From contig JACRJN010000075.1 of assembly GCA_016235675.1 (NCBI GenBank), positions 1 through 32,401 of the forward strand: a stretch of DNA of 32,401 nucleotides, written 5' to 3'. Made by a program: the position numbers and the translations under genes. The notes under the pieces were generated by a model. That model was not told the DNA's origin, did not search any database, and saw only the letters and a program-made list of their open reading frames with translations. This document shows, piece by piece, positions 23,855 through 32,261 of the stretch (positions are counted from its first letter, which is position 1; every line of letters begins with the position of its first letter). The stretch is from Candidatus Schekmanbacteria bacterium. GTDB lineage: Bacteria > SZUA-182.

Positions 23855-24959
23855 TATTCGGGAATTGCAGGCCAATCTGATGACCGGTATCGGCAGATAC
23901 CTGGTTAATTTTTTGTACTGGGCTATTCCCCAAAATCCGGATTGTTCTTTTTACCTGTACGGCAATCAGGATACTTATTTTCAGTATGTCTCGCATAATG
24001 TAACGCTGCGCATAATTCCCGAACAGCAGACCCTGTATTGGGATCAGGTTACTTTACCCCGGCAAATCCGGCAGGATAAGCTGGATGTGTTTTTATCGCC
24101 CTATATCAAGGGGCCGATTTTCTCCCCGGCGCCTCTAATTACCACCATGCACGATCTGCTTTTTTTGTCTTTGCCGGAATACCGAAAAAATATAGGATGG
24201 GAATTGACTTACAAATGCTTTGCCCGGCTGGTAGGGGAAAGCGCAAAGGCGGTTATCACCGATTCCCTTTACTCGCAAAACGACATTGTGCGCCTGCTTA
24301 AACTTCCCCGGCAAAAAATAAAAGTGATTCCGCTGGCCGTCGCACCGGAATATTATCAGCCTGTCGAGGCCGCCGCCATAGAACAACTCAGGCAAAAAGC
24401 CGGGATTAGCGGACGCTATATCTTATACGTGGGCAATTTTAAACCCCACAAGAATATTCAGCGCTTAGTCAAAGCTTATGCCGGACTGGACGAAAAATTA
24501 AGGCAGGAGTACCGGTTGGTGTTATGCGGCAGGCCGGATAGCCATTGTCTCCAACTTCGTCAATTAATTCAAGAGCTAAAGATTGAGGACGAAGTTATTT
24601 TCCCCGGCATGGTAACTAAAGAATTGCCCGCCCTGTATCGTGGGGCGGATTTGTTTGTTTTTCCCTCGCTTTATGAGGGATTCGGCCTGCCGGTGGCCGA
24701 GGCTATGGCCTGCGGGGTGGCGGTCGTCACTTCCAACGTAACTTCTCTGCCTGAAGTGGCCGGGGATAGTGCGGTATTGATCGACCCCAGAAATACGGAA
24801 AGCTTAACGGAAGCCATGTCTTGCCTGCTGACCGACCAAAAGCTAAGGGCAGCATATGTACAACGGGGATTGCAGCGGGCGCAGTTGTTTCATCCGAATA
24901 AATTCGGGCCGCAAGTTTTAGCTTTGTTGAAAGACATCCGATTGGAAAGCAAACCATGA
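23838..24959 (+). CDS. Glycosyltransferase family 4, mannosyltransferase-like
   Basis: The 373-residue protein starts MNIGIDIRELQANLMTGIGR, the form seen in many mannosyl- and rhamnosyl-type GT4 enzymes. Further on are YVGNFKPHKNIQRLVKAYAG, GMVTKELPALYRGADLFVFP and SLYEGFGLPVAEAMACGVAV (about 278-297) with intact Glu-x7-Glu. The frame extends 35 codons upstream inside the previous gene, but ATG 23838 matches the family start and has CAGGAATTG upstream, so I prefer it. Gene overlap is 17 bases. Confidence 0.88.
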   Translation: MNIGIDIRELQANLMTGIGRYLVNFLYWAIPQNPDCSFYLYGNQDTYFQYVSHNVTLRIIPEQQTLYWDQVTLPRQIRQDKLDVFLSPYIKGPIFSPAPLITTMHDLLFLSLPEYRKNIGWELTYKCFARLVGESAKAVITDSLYSQNDIVRLLKLPRQKIKVIPLAVAPEYYQPVEAAAIEQLRQKAGISGRYILYVGNFKPHKNIQRLVKAYAGLDEKLRQEYRLVLCGRPDSHCLQLRQLIQELKIEDEVIFPGMVTKELPALYRGADLFVFPSLYEGFGLPVAEAMACGVAVVTSNVTSLPEVAGDSAVLIDPRNTESLTEAMSCLLTDQKLRAAYVQRGLQRAQLFHPNKFGPQVLALLKDIRLESKP

Positions 24960-26101
24960 CCCAGCTTTTTGTAACTTGTGATTTTCCTCCTATATCCGGG
25001 GGACAATCCAGATACCTGTATAATTTATGGGCCGGGATAGCCGGTTCGGACACAATAGTGCTGGCGCCCCGGACGACGCAAGACTGCCAAGAGGATCCGT
25101 TTTTCAAGGGCAAAATCGTCAGAAAATGGATTCCCCTGGGGACAAGCTGGACGGCCAGACTGCTGCGGCCTTTGGTTTTATTGATTCATGTATTGAATAT
25201 AGCCGGGAAAGAATCCTTAACCGTTATTCATTGCGGGCAAGTCATGGCCGCCGGTTCAGTGGGCTATATTATCCATTTTATATACGGTGTCCCCTATTGT
25301 TTGTACATAAATGGAGCGGACGTTTTGGAGTTTTGCCATAGTTTCCCCTGGACAAGGCTTTTGCAGGCGATTTTTTGCAAAGCTGACCGGGTGTTCGTAA
25401 ACAGTAAATATACCAGGCAGTTGATTCAAAATCTTGGGGTGGATGAAAAACGAATAACCCTGATAAATCCGGCCATTGATTTGAGTCCCTTCAATCCGCC
25501 GCCGGACACATCCGCCCTGGCCGCCAAATGGAATCTGCAAGGCAAGCGGGTAATCCTTACCATAGGCCGGTTGATTGAACGCAAAGGACAGGATATGGTC
25601 ATCCGCTCCCTGCCTGCTATAATCGAGCGGTTTCCACAGGTTCGCTATTTGATTGCAGGACAAGGGCCTGATTGTAAACGGCTTCAACTATTGGCGCAGG
25701 AATTGGGCTTGAGTGAATTCGTCATTTTCGCAGGCTTTGTGCCGGAGGCTGAGTTGCCGGTCTACTATAACTTATGCGAGATTTTTATTATGCCCAGCCG
25801 GGAGATTCGGCAAAAAGGGGAGGTGGAAGGCTTCGGCATAGTTTATCTGGAAGCCAACGCTGCTGCAAAACCGGTTGTCGCCGGAAAATCCGGCGGGGTA
25901 ACCGATGCGGTAATCGACGAATTTAACGGCTTGCTGGTGGAACCGCAATCAGTCAAGCAGATCGAATCCGCGCTCTTACAGCTTTTAAGTAACGATACCT
26001 TGCGGCAGACTTTGGGGGAAAACGGGAAAAGAAGAGTGGCGGAAAAGTTTGACCGGAGGGTGCAACAGACGGTTTTTGAAAGAGCCATTTCTGCGGCATA
26101 A
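24956..26101 (+). CDS. Glycosyltransferase family 4 (PimB-like)
   Basis: A 381-residue GT-B enzyme with FVTCDFPPISGGQSRYLYNL at the N-terminus and LTIGRLIERKGQDMVIRSLP, AGFVPEAELPVYYNLCEIFI and GEVEGFGIVYLEANAAAKPV (about 288-307) in the donor domain. This pattern is shared with PimB/WcaL-like mannosyltransferases, but the sugar is not certain. ATGA overlap with the gene before, and the next gene's ATG follows the stop directly. Confidence 0.88.
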   Translation: MTQLFVTCDFPPISGGQSRYLYNLWAGIAGSDTIVLAPRTTQDCQEDPFFKGKIVRKWIPLGTSWTARLLRPLVLLIHVLNIAGKESLTVIHCGQVMAAGSVGYIIHFIYGVPYCLYINGADVLEFCHSFPWTRLLQAIFCKADRVFVNSKYTRQLIQNLGVDEKRITLINPAIDLSPFNPPPDTSALAAKWNLQGKRVILTIGRLIERKGQDMVIRSLPAIIERFPQVRYLIAGQGPDCKRLQLLAQELGLSEFVIFAGFVPEAELPVYYNLCEIFIMPSREIRQKGEVEGFGIVYLEANAAAKPVVAGKSGGVTDAVIDEFNGLLVEPQSVKQIESALLQLLSNDTLRQTLGENGKRRVAEKFDRRVQQTVFERAISAA

Positions 26102-27280
26102 ATGACCAATATGGACAAAATCAAGGTTGTACACATTATCACCCGGCTAGATCGGGGCGGCTCCGCCGAAAATACCTTGCTGACCGTCATCGGTTTAAAC
26201 AAAGCCCGCTATGAGGTTAGCTTAATCAGCGGGTGTTCTCAGAATCCGCCGCAAATATTGATGAATCAGCTTGCAGAAAGCGGCATAAAGTTTATCGTCA
26301 TAAACGATCTGGTGCGGGAAATCAGTCCCTGGCGGGACATCAAAGCCATGCTGACCATCCGCAGGTTAATCCGGGGGGCGGATATTGTCCATACCCATAC
26401 CTCCAAGGCTGGAATCGTGGGGCGCTGGGCGGCGTTTGCGGCAAAAGTCCCCCATACTGTGCATACCCCCCACGGACACGTGTTTTACGGTTATTACAAC
26501 CGGATCATAACCCGGTTCTTTATTCTGCTGGAAAGAATCAGCGCATCAGTTACCGATAAAATAATCTGTTTGACCAAAAAAGAGGCTGAAGATTATACAA
26601 CCCTTGGTATCGGCGGCCTGCAAAAGTATATGGTGATTCACAGCGGGGTAAAACTCGATAATTTCCGGGCAACCAGCGATTCCGGTCGTCTGCTTCGGGA
26701 AAAACTGCATATTCCCTTACAGGCTAAAATAGTAGGCAGTCTGGGACGATTGGAAGAGGTAAAAGGGTATAAATATTTTGTGGAGGCGGCTTCTGTAATA
26801 GCAGACCAATTCCCGGCGGTCTATTTTTTACTGGCTGGAGACGGTGCGCGGCGCGCTGAATTATCTGAACAATGTAATAGGCGGGAATTGCAGAAACGGT
26901 TTATATTTTACGGCTGGCAGGAAGATGCGGCAACGGTAATGTCCGTTATGGATATATTTATACTGCCCTCGTTGAACGAAGGTATGGGGCGGGTATTAGT
27001 GGAAGCCATGTCGATGGGAAAACCGATTGTCGCTACCGCGGTAGGAGGGGTGCCGGAATTGATAAAGCATGAACAAAACGGAATTTTAGTTCCTCCAAAG
27101 GATGCACAGGCATTGGCTTGCGCCGTAACCAGGCTGTTAAAAAATCCTGAATTGGCCGATAAAATAGCCTCGAATACTAAACGTGACGTCGATCAATACA
27201 GCGCGCAGAAAATGCTGGAAAAAATTGAAGGTTTGTATGAACAAATGTTAGTGTATACTTTTAAAACTCATAAATTGTGA
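26102..27280 (+). CDS. Glycosyltransferase family 4 (GT4)
   Basis: A 392-residue GT-B enzyme starting KVVHIITRLDRGGSAENTLL with VHTHTSKAGIVGRWAAFAAK, and a donor domain with GSLGRLEEVKGYKYFVEAAS and SLNEGMGRVLVEAMSMGKPI (about 290-309). These features resemble GT4 enzymes of the EpsF/WcaL-like kind found near the end of polysaccharide operons. Start could be ATG 26102 or 26111. It is the last gene of this run; a 390-base repeat-rich gap follows. Confidence 0.88.
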   Translation: MTNMDKIKVVHIITRLDRGGSAENTLLTVIGLNKARYEVSLISGCSQNPPQILMNQLAESGIKFIVINDLVREISPWRDIKAMLTIRRLIRGADIVHTHTSKAGIVGRWAAFAAKVPHTVHTPHGHVFYGYYNRIITRFFILLERISASVTDKIICLTKKEAEDYTTLGIGGLQKYMVIHSGVKLDNFRATSDSGRLLREKLHIPLQAKIVGSLGRLEEVKGYKYFVEAASVIADQFPAVYFLLAGDGARRAELSEQCNRRELQKRFIFYGWQEDAATVMSVMDIFILPSLNEGMGRVLVEAMSMGKPIVATAVGGVPELIKHEQNGILVPPKDAQALACAVTRLLKNPELADKIASNTKRDVDQYSAQKMLEKIEGLYEQMLVYTFKTHKL

Positions 27281-27323
27281 TCTCAAAAATTGGAACAGAG
27301 ACATAAAAACGAGCGAGGGAATC

Positions 27324-27476
27324 TTGGGTTTCGTTCCTCAACCCAAACACAGGCAGGATGCCTGTGCTACCAAGAAAAGACACAGGCAGGATGTCTGTGC
27401 TACCAAATAATAGCGGGCGCAGCCCGTACCGGTAGCACAGGCATCTTGCCTGTGATGCGGGCAGCGCCCGCACAAA
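27324..27476. repeat. CAGGATGCCTGTGCTACC repeat cluster
   Basis: Two direct copies of CACAGGCAGGATGCCTGTGC plus TACC (27348-27371; 27381-27404 with one change) are followed by an inverted copy beginning GGTAGCACAGGCATCTTGCC (27431-27454). Short palindromes TTGGG...CCCAA (27324-27347) and GCGGGCAGCGCCCGC flank them. This is a compact cluster of dispersed palindromic repeats with no gene in it. Confidence 0.88.
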
Positions 27477-27614
27477 AGCGGCACGAATAATGGAATCCGG
27501 GGTTTTTACTTTTACGGCAAACATACAGGTTGAAATTTTGCCGAATAATAAATCGCAAATTATGAACTCATTAAGTATAGTTTCCCGATTAATCGGGGGG
27601 AAGTACTATTGAGA

Positions 27615-27642
27615 TTGACATTTATGCGTACGGTATTATAAT
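27615..27642 (+). promoter_or_regulatory. Near-consensus sigma-70 promoter
   Basis: TTGACA (27615-27620), 16 bases, then TATAAT (27637-27642) match both consensus hexamers exactly. The predicted start lies about 20 bases before the TTG start of the WbqC-like gene, next to its GGGAGGGGGG ribosome site. A palindrome CCCGATTAATCGGG (27584-27597) sits just upstream and could be an operator or repeat remnant. It would drive the last five genes independently of the sigma-54 promoter at 1672. Confidence 0.75.
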
Positions 27643-27669
27643 GCGCTTTATGGGAGGGGGGGAAATCTT

Positions 27670-28383
27670 TTGATTATCGCCGTTCATCAACCGCAGTATT
27701 TGCCTTGGCTGGGCTATTTCGACAAAATGGATTTGGCCGATGCCTTTGTGCTGTTGGATAATGTTCAGTACAAAAAAAACGAATGGCAAAACCGCAATCG
27801 AATCAAAACCGCCACCGGCTGGCAATGGCTTACCGTACCGGTATGTTACAATTTCCCGGAAGCAGTCGGCCAGGTAAAGATTAATTGCCGGGTGAACTGG
27901 CAACATAAGCAGCGGCAGGCCATAATTTCAAACTATCGCCAGGCGGAATTTTTCGAATACGGCGCCAATTTCTTATCCGACTTGTTTGACCGGACTTGGT
28001 CAAATTTGGCGCAGGTTAATATCTTTACCGTGAAGAAACTAGCCCGGCTGTTGAACATCGACACCCCCATCTGGATAGCATCCGAGTTGGGGGTGTTTTC
28101 CGACGACCCGGATGAGCGGTTGATTCAGGTAGTGCAACAATTGGGAGGAGACAGCTATTTGGCCGGAGCGGGGGGACATAATTATATGGATTTGAGCAAA
28201 TATGAGCGCTCAGGTATCGAAATAATTTTTCAGCAGTTCAATCATCCGCAATATTCTCAATTGTTTAATGGTTTTGAGCCTTGCTTGTCCATACTTGATT
28301 TGATTTTAAACCATGGGCCGAAAAGCTTGCAAATTATTAGGGGGGGACGAAATGAACATTTTGGCTATAGGCGCCCATCCTGA
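27670..28383 (+). CDS. WbqC-like protein
   Basis: The 237-residue protein matches the WbqC family end to end: IAVHQPQYLPWLGYFDKMDL (3-22), then LLDNVQYKKNEWQNRNRIKT, and a C-terminal LDLILNHGPKSLQII. WbqC-like proteins occur in O-antigen and capsule loci; their reaction is not settled, though linkage with amino-sugar and aminoacyl modification genes is common. Start is TTG 27670, supported by an unusually strong GGGAGGGGGG ribosome site 8-10 bases upstream. It overlaps the PIG-L gene by 32 bases. Confidence 0.9.
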   Translation: MIIAVHQPQYLPWLGYFDKMDLADAFVLLDNVQYKKNEWQNRNRIKTATGWQWLTVPVCYNFPEAVGQVKINCRVNWQHKQRQAIISNYRQAEFFEYGANFLSDLFDRTWSNLAQVNIFTVKKLARLLNIDTPIWIASELGVFSDDPDERLIQVVQQLGGDSYLAGAGGHNYMDLSKYERSGIEIIFQQFNHPQYSQLFNGFEPCLSILDLILNHGPKSLQIIRGGRNEHFGYRRPS

Positions 28384-28987
28384 TGACATCGAATTTGGCT
28401 GTGCCGGTACTTTAATCAAATACGCCCGGCAGGGACATCACATCTTCCTGCTGATAATGACCAAGGGAGAGGGCGGAGGGAATGCCGCCGTTCGTAAGGC
28501 GGAACAAGTCAAATCCGCCCAAATTATCGTCGCAAAAGAAATTTTCTGGGGCGATTATGTGGATACCAACATCCCAACCTGTAAGGAATGTATCCAATAC
28601 ATAGAGAAAATCGCCGAACAGGTAAAACCCGATTTCATTTTCATAAATTACTTTGACGACACCCACCAGGATCACCGGAATCTGGCCAGTTGCACTCTTT
28701 CGGCTACCCGTTATACCCGCAATGTACTTTTTTATGAAGGCCCCACCACCCAGAATTTTACGCCCACTACCTTTGTCGACATAGAGCAGGAACTGGAAGC
28801 CAAACTGCAATGCTTGAAGGCTCACGCCTCGCAAGTATTAAAGACCAACATCGAATCGCTTTCTATTATCGATCTGGTGCGGGCTTCGGCCAATTTCAGG
28901 GGGATTCAAAGCCGAACGCGGAACGCCGAAGGGTTTATGCCGCTACGACTTTTTATTAACGTAATGGATATTGGAAAAGCCCTATGA
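28352..28987 (+). CDS. PIG-L family N-deacetylase
   Basis: The 211-residue protein begins NILAIGAHPDDIEFGCAGTL; the AHPDD motif (8-12) holds the zinc and catalytic Asp residues. A second zinc ligand region is DDTHQDHRNLASC (about 103-115). PIG-L/LmbE enzymes remove acetyl groups from N-acetyl sugars. The frame is open 13 codons upstream, but ATG 28352 fits the family start and has AGGGGGGGA before it. Together with the aminotransferase downstream it suggests an amino-sugar or acylamino group on the repeat unit. Overlaps the next gene by ATGA. Confidence 0.9.
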   Translation: MNILAIGAHPDDIEFGCAGTLIKYARQGHHIFLLIMTKGEGGGNAAVRKAEQVKSAQIIVAKEIFWGDYVDTNIPTCKECIQYIEKIAEQVKPDFIFINYFDDTHQDHRNLASCTLSATRYTRNVLFYEGPTTQNFTPTTFVDIEQELEAKLQCLKAHASQVLKTNIESLSIIDLVRASANFRGIQSRTRNAEGFMPLRLFINVMDIGKAL

Positions 28988-30039
28988 AAACTGACTTAGC
29001 CGAATTTATTTCCCATTCCAGACCCACCTTGGGCGATGAAGAAAAAGCGGCTGTAGCCGAAGTTATGGCCAGCGGTCAGATTGCCGAAGGGGAAAAGGTA
29101 CATCTGTTTGAACGGGAAATGTCCCAATATATCGGGGTGCAGGGGGCAGTTGCCGTCAACTCCGGCAGCGCCGCGCTTCACCTGGCTTTGCTCTCTCTGA
29201 AGGTCGGCGCAGGCGATCAGGTTATCATCCCGGTCTATACCTGCACCGCTATTTTAAACGCCGTCTGCTACGTAAAGGCAGAACCGGTACTGGTAGATGT
29301 AGACCCTCACAGCTATAACCTGGAGCCGGCAAAGGCTAAAAAAGCCCTGACCAAAAAGACTAAGGCTATCATCGTACCCCACATGTTCGGTCAAGCGGCT
29401 GATCTTGCCGAGTTGTCCGCACTGGGAGTTCCATTAATCGAAGATTGCGCCCAGGCGCTGGGCGCCGGTTATCAGGATAAGAAGGTAGGGGGATTCGGGG
29501 TGTTATCCGTTTATTCCTTTTATGCCACTAAAATGATCACCACCGGCGAAGGAGGGATGGTAACAAGCAATCAGGCAGACCTGTTAACAACGGTTCGGGA
29601 TTTGCGTCACTATGACCAAAATGAGAGCTACAAAATCCGCTATAACTATAAGATGACGGATATTGCCGCCGCCATGGGACGGGTTCAGTTGGGCAAACTG
29701 CCCCAAATGCTGGCCAGACGTAAACAAATTGCCCAAATGTATCTGGACAACCTTGGCGGCTTGGATTTTGGATTGCCGCATATTTATGCTGATCGGGAGC
29801 ATGTTTTCTACCGGTTTGTGATTTTAGTTTCGGGAGGATTGGAAGAAAAGATAAATCAATTAAGGAAGATGGGCATAGATTGCACCCGACCGGTGTACAA
29901 ACCTTTGCATCACTATTTGAGTCAATCCGGGTTTCCCGTCGCTCAAGCCGTATGGGAACAGGCATTGTCATTACCGATATATCCCACTCTAAGGGATGAG
30001 CAAATCCGATATATTATCCGGAGTGTGCAGGGGGTATAA
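28984..30039 (+). CDS. DegT/DnrJ/EryC1/StrS sugar aminotransferase
   Basis: The 351-residue PLP enzyme has GSAALHLAL (61-69), PHMFGQAADL, IEDCAQALGA (152-161, with the PLP-nitrogen-binding Asp154) and SVYSFYATKMITTGEGGMVT (175-194) with Lys183 as the Schiff-base residue. These enzymes transaminate keto-sugar nucleotides. Position 162 onward reads AGYQDKKVGGFG, the standard continuation. No dedicated keto-sugar synthesis genes (dehydratase) are visible nearby, so the substrate must come from elsewhere. The stop shares one base with the next ATG. Confidence 0.93.
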   Translation: MKTDLAEFISHSRPTLGDEEKAAVAEVMASGQIAEGEKVHLFEREMSQYIGVQGAVAVNSGSAALHLALLSLKVGAGDQVIIPVYTCTAILNAVCYVKAEPVLVDVDPHSYNLEPAKAKKALTKKTKAIIVPHMFGQAADLAELSALGVPLIEDCAQALGAGYQDKKVGGFGVLSVYSFYATKMITTGEGGMVTSNQADLLTTVRDLRHYDQNESYKIRYNYKMTDIAAAMGRVQLGKLPQMLARRKQIAQMYLDNLGGLDFGLPHIYADREHVFYRFVILVSGGLEEKINQLRKMGIDCTRPVYKPLHHYLSQSGFPVAQAVWEQALSLPIYPTLRDEQIRYIIRSVQGV

Positions 30040-31223
30040 TGCCGAATGAAACACCGCCAAGGCATATAAACAGACTGCTGAACAAAGAAGGGGCTGTCTT
30101 TCATTACCTTTACAAAGTAACGATACTGCTGTTTCTGTGCTTGTTATCGCCCCCCGTAATTGAATATTTCAGGGTAATTCAGCAAATGACCCTCTTCATT
30201 TTTTTATTTTCCATAACCGTTTCTTTTGTATTAACCCCTTGGGTTAGAATGCTGGCGCATAAGATGAACGCGCTGGATACGCCCTCTGAGCGGAAGATTC
30301 ATGCTTCTCCTACCCCGCTTTTAGGGGGGATAGCCATTTTTATCGCTTGCTGGGGGGCAATTCTGATTAATTCCTGGCCGGATGATGCGACAAAAGGGAT
30401 ATTATGGGGTTCTTTGTTGATTTTCGGCATGGGCATCCTGGACGACATGTTTCAGGTATCGGCCAAGCCGAAACTGCTTATCCAGATTATAGCCGCGATT
30501 ATTGTCGTCTGTTCGGGAATGGTTATTACTTTATTTCCCAAGCTTTCGCCGTGGGGAATGGCGGCCAATTACATTATTACATTGGTCTGGATTGTGGGAT
30601 TGGCTAACGCCCTGAATTTTTTCGACGGGATGGATGGTTTAGCCGGTGGGTTGGCAGGCATCATCTCCTTGTTTTTATTTGTACTGGCCTGTCAGAGGAC
30701 GCAACCGGTGGTGGGCAGGCTAGCTACGGCGCTCGCAGGCGCCACCTTGGGATTTTTGCCTTATAACTTAAAAATCAAACAAGGGGCCAGCATATTTTTG
30801 GGCGACTGCGGTAGCGCCATGCTCGGATTTGTTCTGGCGGCGCTGGCCGTCAAAGGGGAATGGGCGGACAATAATCCGGTTGTTTCTTTGAGCGCCCCCC
30901 TTCTGATTTTCGGCGTACTGATTTTTGATTTGTTTTATATAAGCATCGAGAGAGTTGCCAGCAAAAAGGTTACCAATTTCAGCGAATGGTTGAAATATAC
31001 CGGAAAGGATCATCTGCATCATCGGCTGGAAGCCTTGCTGCAAAGCAAGCTGAAAAGCGTGTTGATGATTTATCTGCTGAGTTTTACGCTGGGATTAGGG
31101 GCATTGGCGTTAAGATACGCCCGAACCGTCGAAGCCGTAATTCTTATCGTTCAGGCCGTCTTAATCCTTTTAATCATTTCAATCCTTCAAATTGAAGGTA
31201 CTAAAAGAGAGAAAAGAAAATGA
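30039..31223 (+). CDS. WecA/MraY-like polyprenyl-phosphate sugar-1-phosphate transferase
   Basis: The 394-residue membrane protein carries the family motifs DTPSERKIHASPTPLLGGIA (80-99), GILDD (132-136), NALNFFDGMDGLAGG (190-204), a GDCGSAMLGF loop and HLHHRLEAL near residue 328. About ten membrane segments follow an N-terminal extension of roughly 45 residues with an extra hydrophobic stretch. It would load the first sugar phosphate onto undecaprenyl phosphate, starting repeat-unit assembly. Its place near the end of the locus and under its own promoter separates initiation from chain extension genes upstream. Confidence 0.92.
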   Translation: MPNETPPRHINRLLNKEGAVFHYLYKVTILLFLCLLSPPVIEYFRVIQQMTLFIFLFSITVSFVLTPWVRMLAHKMNALDTPSERKIHASPTPLLGGIAIFIACWGAILINSWPDDATKGILWGSLLIFGMGILDDMFQVSAKPKLLIQIIAAIIVVCSGMVITLFPKLSPWGMAANYIITLVWIVGLANALNFFDGMDGLAGGLAGIISLFLFVLACQRTQPVVGRLATALAGATLGFLPYNLKIKQGASIFLGDCGSAMLGFVLAALAVKGEWADNNPVVSLSAPLLIFGVLIFDLFYISIERVASKKVTNFSEWLKYTGKDHLHHRLEALLQSKLKSVLMIYLLSFTLGLGALALRYARTVEAVILIVQAVLILLIISILQIEGTKREKRK

Positions 31224-32242
31224 ATCTACTGATAACCGGAGGTGCAGGATTCATCGGGTGTAATATGGCGGCTCATTTTATGAGCAAAGGATACCGGGTT
31301 GTATTATTGGACAACCTCTCACGTCCTGGAGGGCATAATAATTTAAACTGGCTTAAATCTCTGGGCGCACTGGAATTTGTCAAAGCGGATATTAGAAACG
31401 CCGCTGAAGTAAAACGGGTATTTGACATTTACGGCCATTTCGACGCAGTATTGCATTTTGCCGCCCAGGTAGCCGTCACTACCTCCGTGACCGACCCCCG
31501 ATGGGATATGGAAACGAACCTTCAGGGGACTTTTAATCTGCTGGAGGCCGCCAGGATGTGCGCCGCCAAACCTATTTTTCTCTATGCTTCCACCAACAAG
31601 GTATACGGTGAGATCGCTAACCTAAAAGTAGTTGAAGCAAATGACCGTTATCAGTACGCCGATTTGCAAAACGGCGTATCCGAGGACTTTCCGCTGGATT
31701 TTCATTGCCCCTACGGCTGTTCCAAGGGGGCGGCAGATCAGTATGTAATCGGTTATTCCAGAATCTATGGGTTAAAAACGGTATGTTTCCGTCAATCCTG
31801 CATTTACGGGTATCATCAATTCGGCATGGAAGATCAAGGTTGGGTGGCTTGGTTCTCCATTGCCGCAATGTCGGGCAGACCCATTACAATATACGGAGAC
31901 GGCAAGCAGGTACGGGATGTTTTATTTATCGACGATTTGGTGAGTCTGTATGACTTATCGTTAAACCATATCGACAAGATGAGCGGCGAAGCTTATAACA
32001 TAGGCGGCGGTTTGAAATATCAGCTTTCTTTGCTGGAACTAATCCGGATGCTGGAAGAAAAACTGGGGAAAAGCATTCCTCTGACATTTTTCCCCGCTCG
32101 TCCGGGAGATCAGAAGGTATTTGTTTGCAATATTTCCAAAATAAAACAGACCTTGGGATGGGAACCTCAAACGGATATTACAAGCGGTATAGAAAAACTC
32201 TTTATCTGGATTGAGCAGAATCGGAATCTGTTCCTGGCTTAG
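31220..32242 (+). CDS. NAD-dependent epimerase, CDP-paratose 2-epimerase-like
   Basis: The 340-residue extended SDR enzyme has the Rossmann motif TGGAGFIG (6-13), LYASTNKVYG (121-130) and the catalytic Tyr165-x3-Lys169 in PYGCSKGAADQY. The segment FRQSCIYGYHQFGMEDQGWV (190-209) is characteristic of CDP-tyvelose/CDP-paratose 2-epimerases (RfbE type). CDP-glucose 4,6-dehydratase and CDP-paratose synthase genes, which make the substrate, are not in the window, so the real substrate may differ or those genes lie elsewhere. ATGA overlap with the gene before. Confidence 0.88.
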   Translation: MNLLITGGAGFIGCNMAAHFMSKGYRVVLLDNLSRPGGHNNLNWLKSLGALEFVKADIRNAAEVKRVFDIYGHFDAVLHFAAQVAVTTSVTDPRWDMETNLQGTFNLLEAARMCAAKPIFLYASTNKVYGEIANLKVVEANDRYQYADLQNGVSEDFPLDFHCPYGCSKGAADQYVIGYSRIYGLKTVCFRQSCIYGYHQFGMEDQGWVAWFSIAAMSGRPITIYGDGKQVRDVLFIDDLVSLYDLSLNHIDKMSGEAYNIGGGLKYQLSLLELIRMLEEKLGKSIPLTFFPARPGDQKVFVCNISKIKQTLGWEPQTDITSGIEKLFIWIEQNRNLFLA

Positions 32243-32261
32243 GTACTGTAACGAAATAACT

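Noticed and set aside
27348-27454. Possible CRISPR array
   Set aside because: Only two direct copies and one inverted copy, with a short 9-base gap between the first two; no regular spacers and no cas genes.
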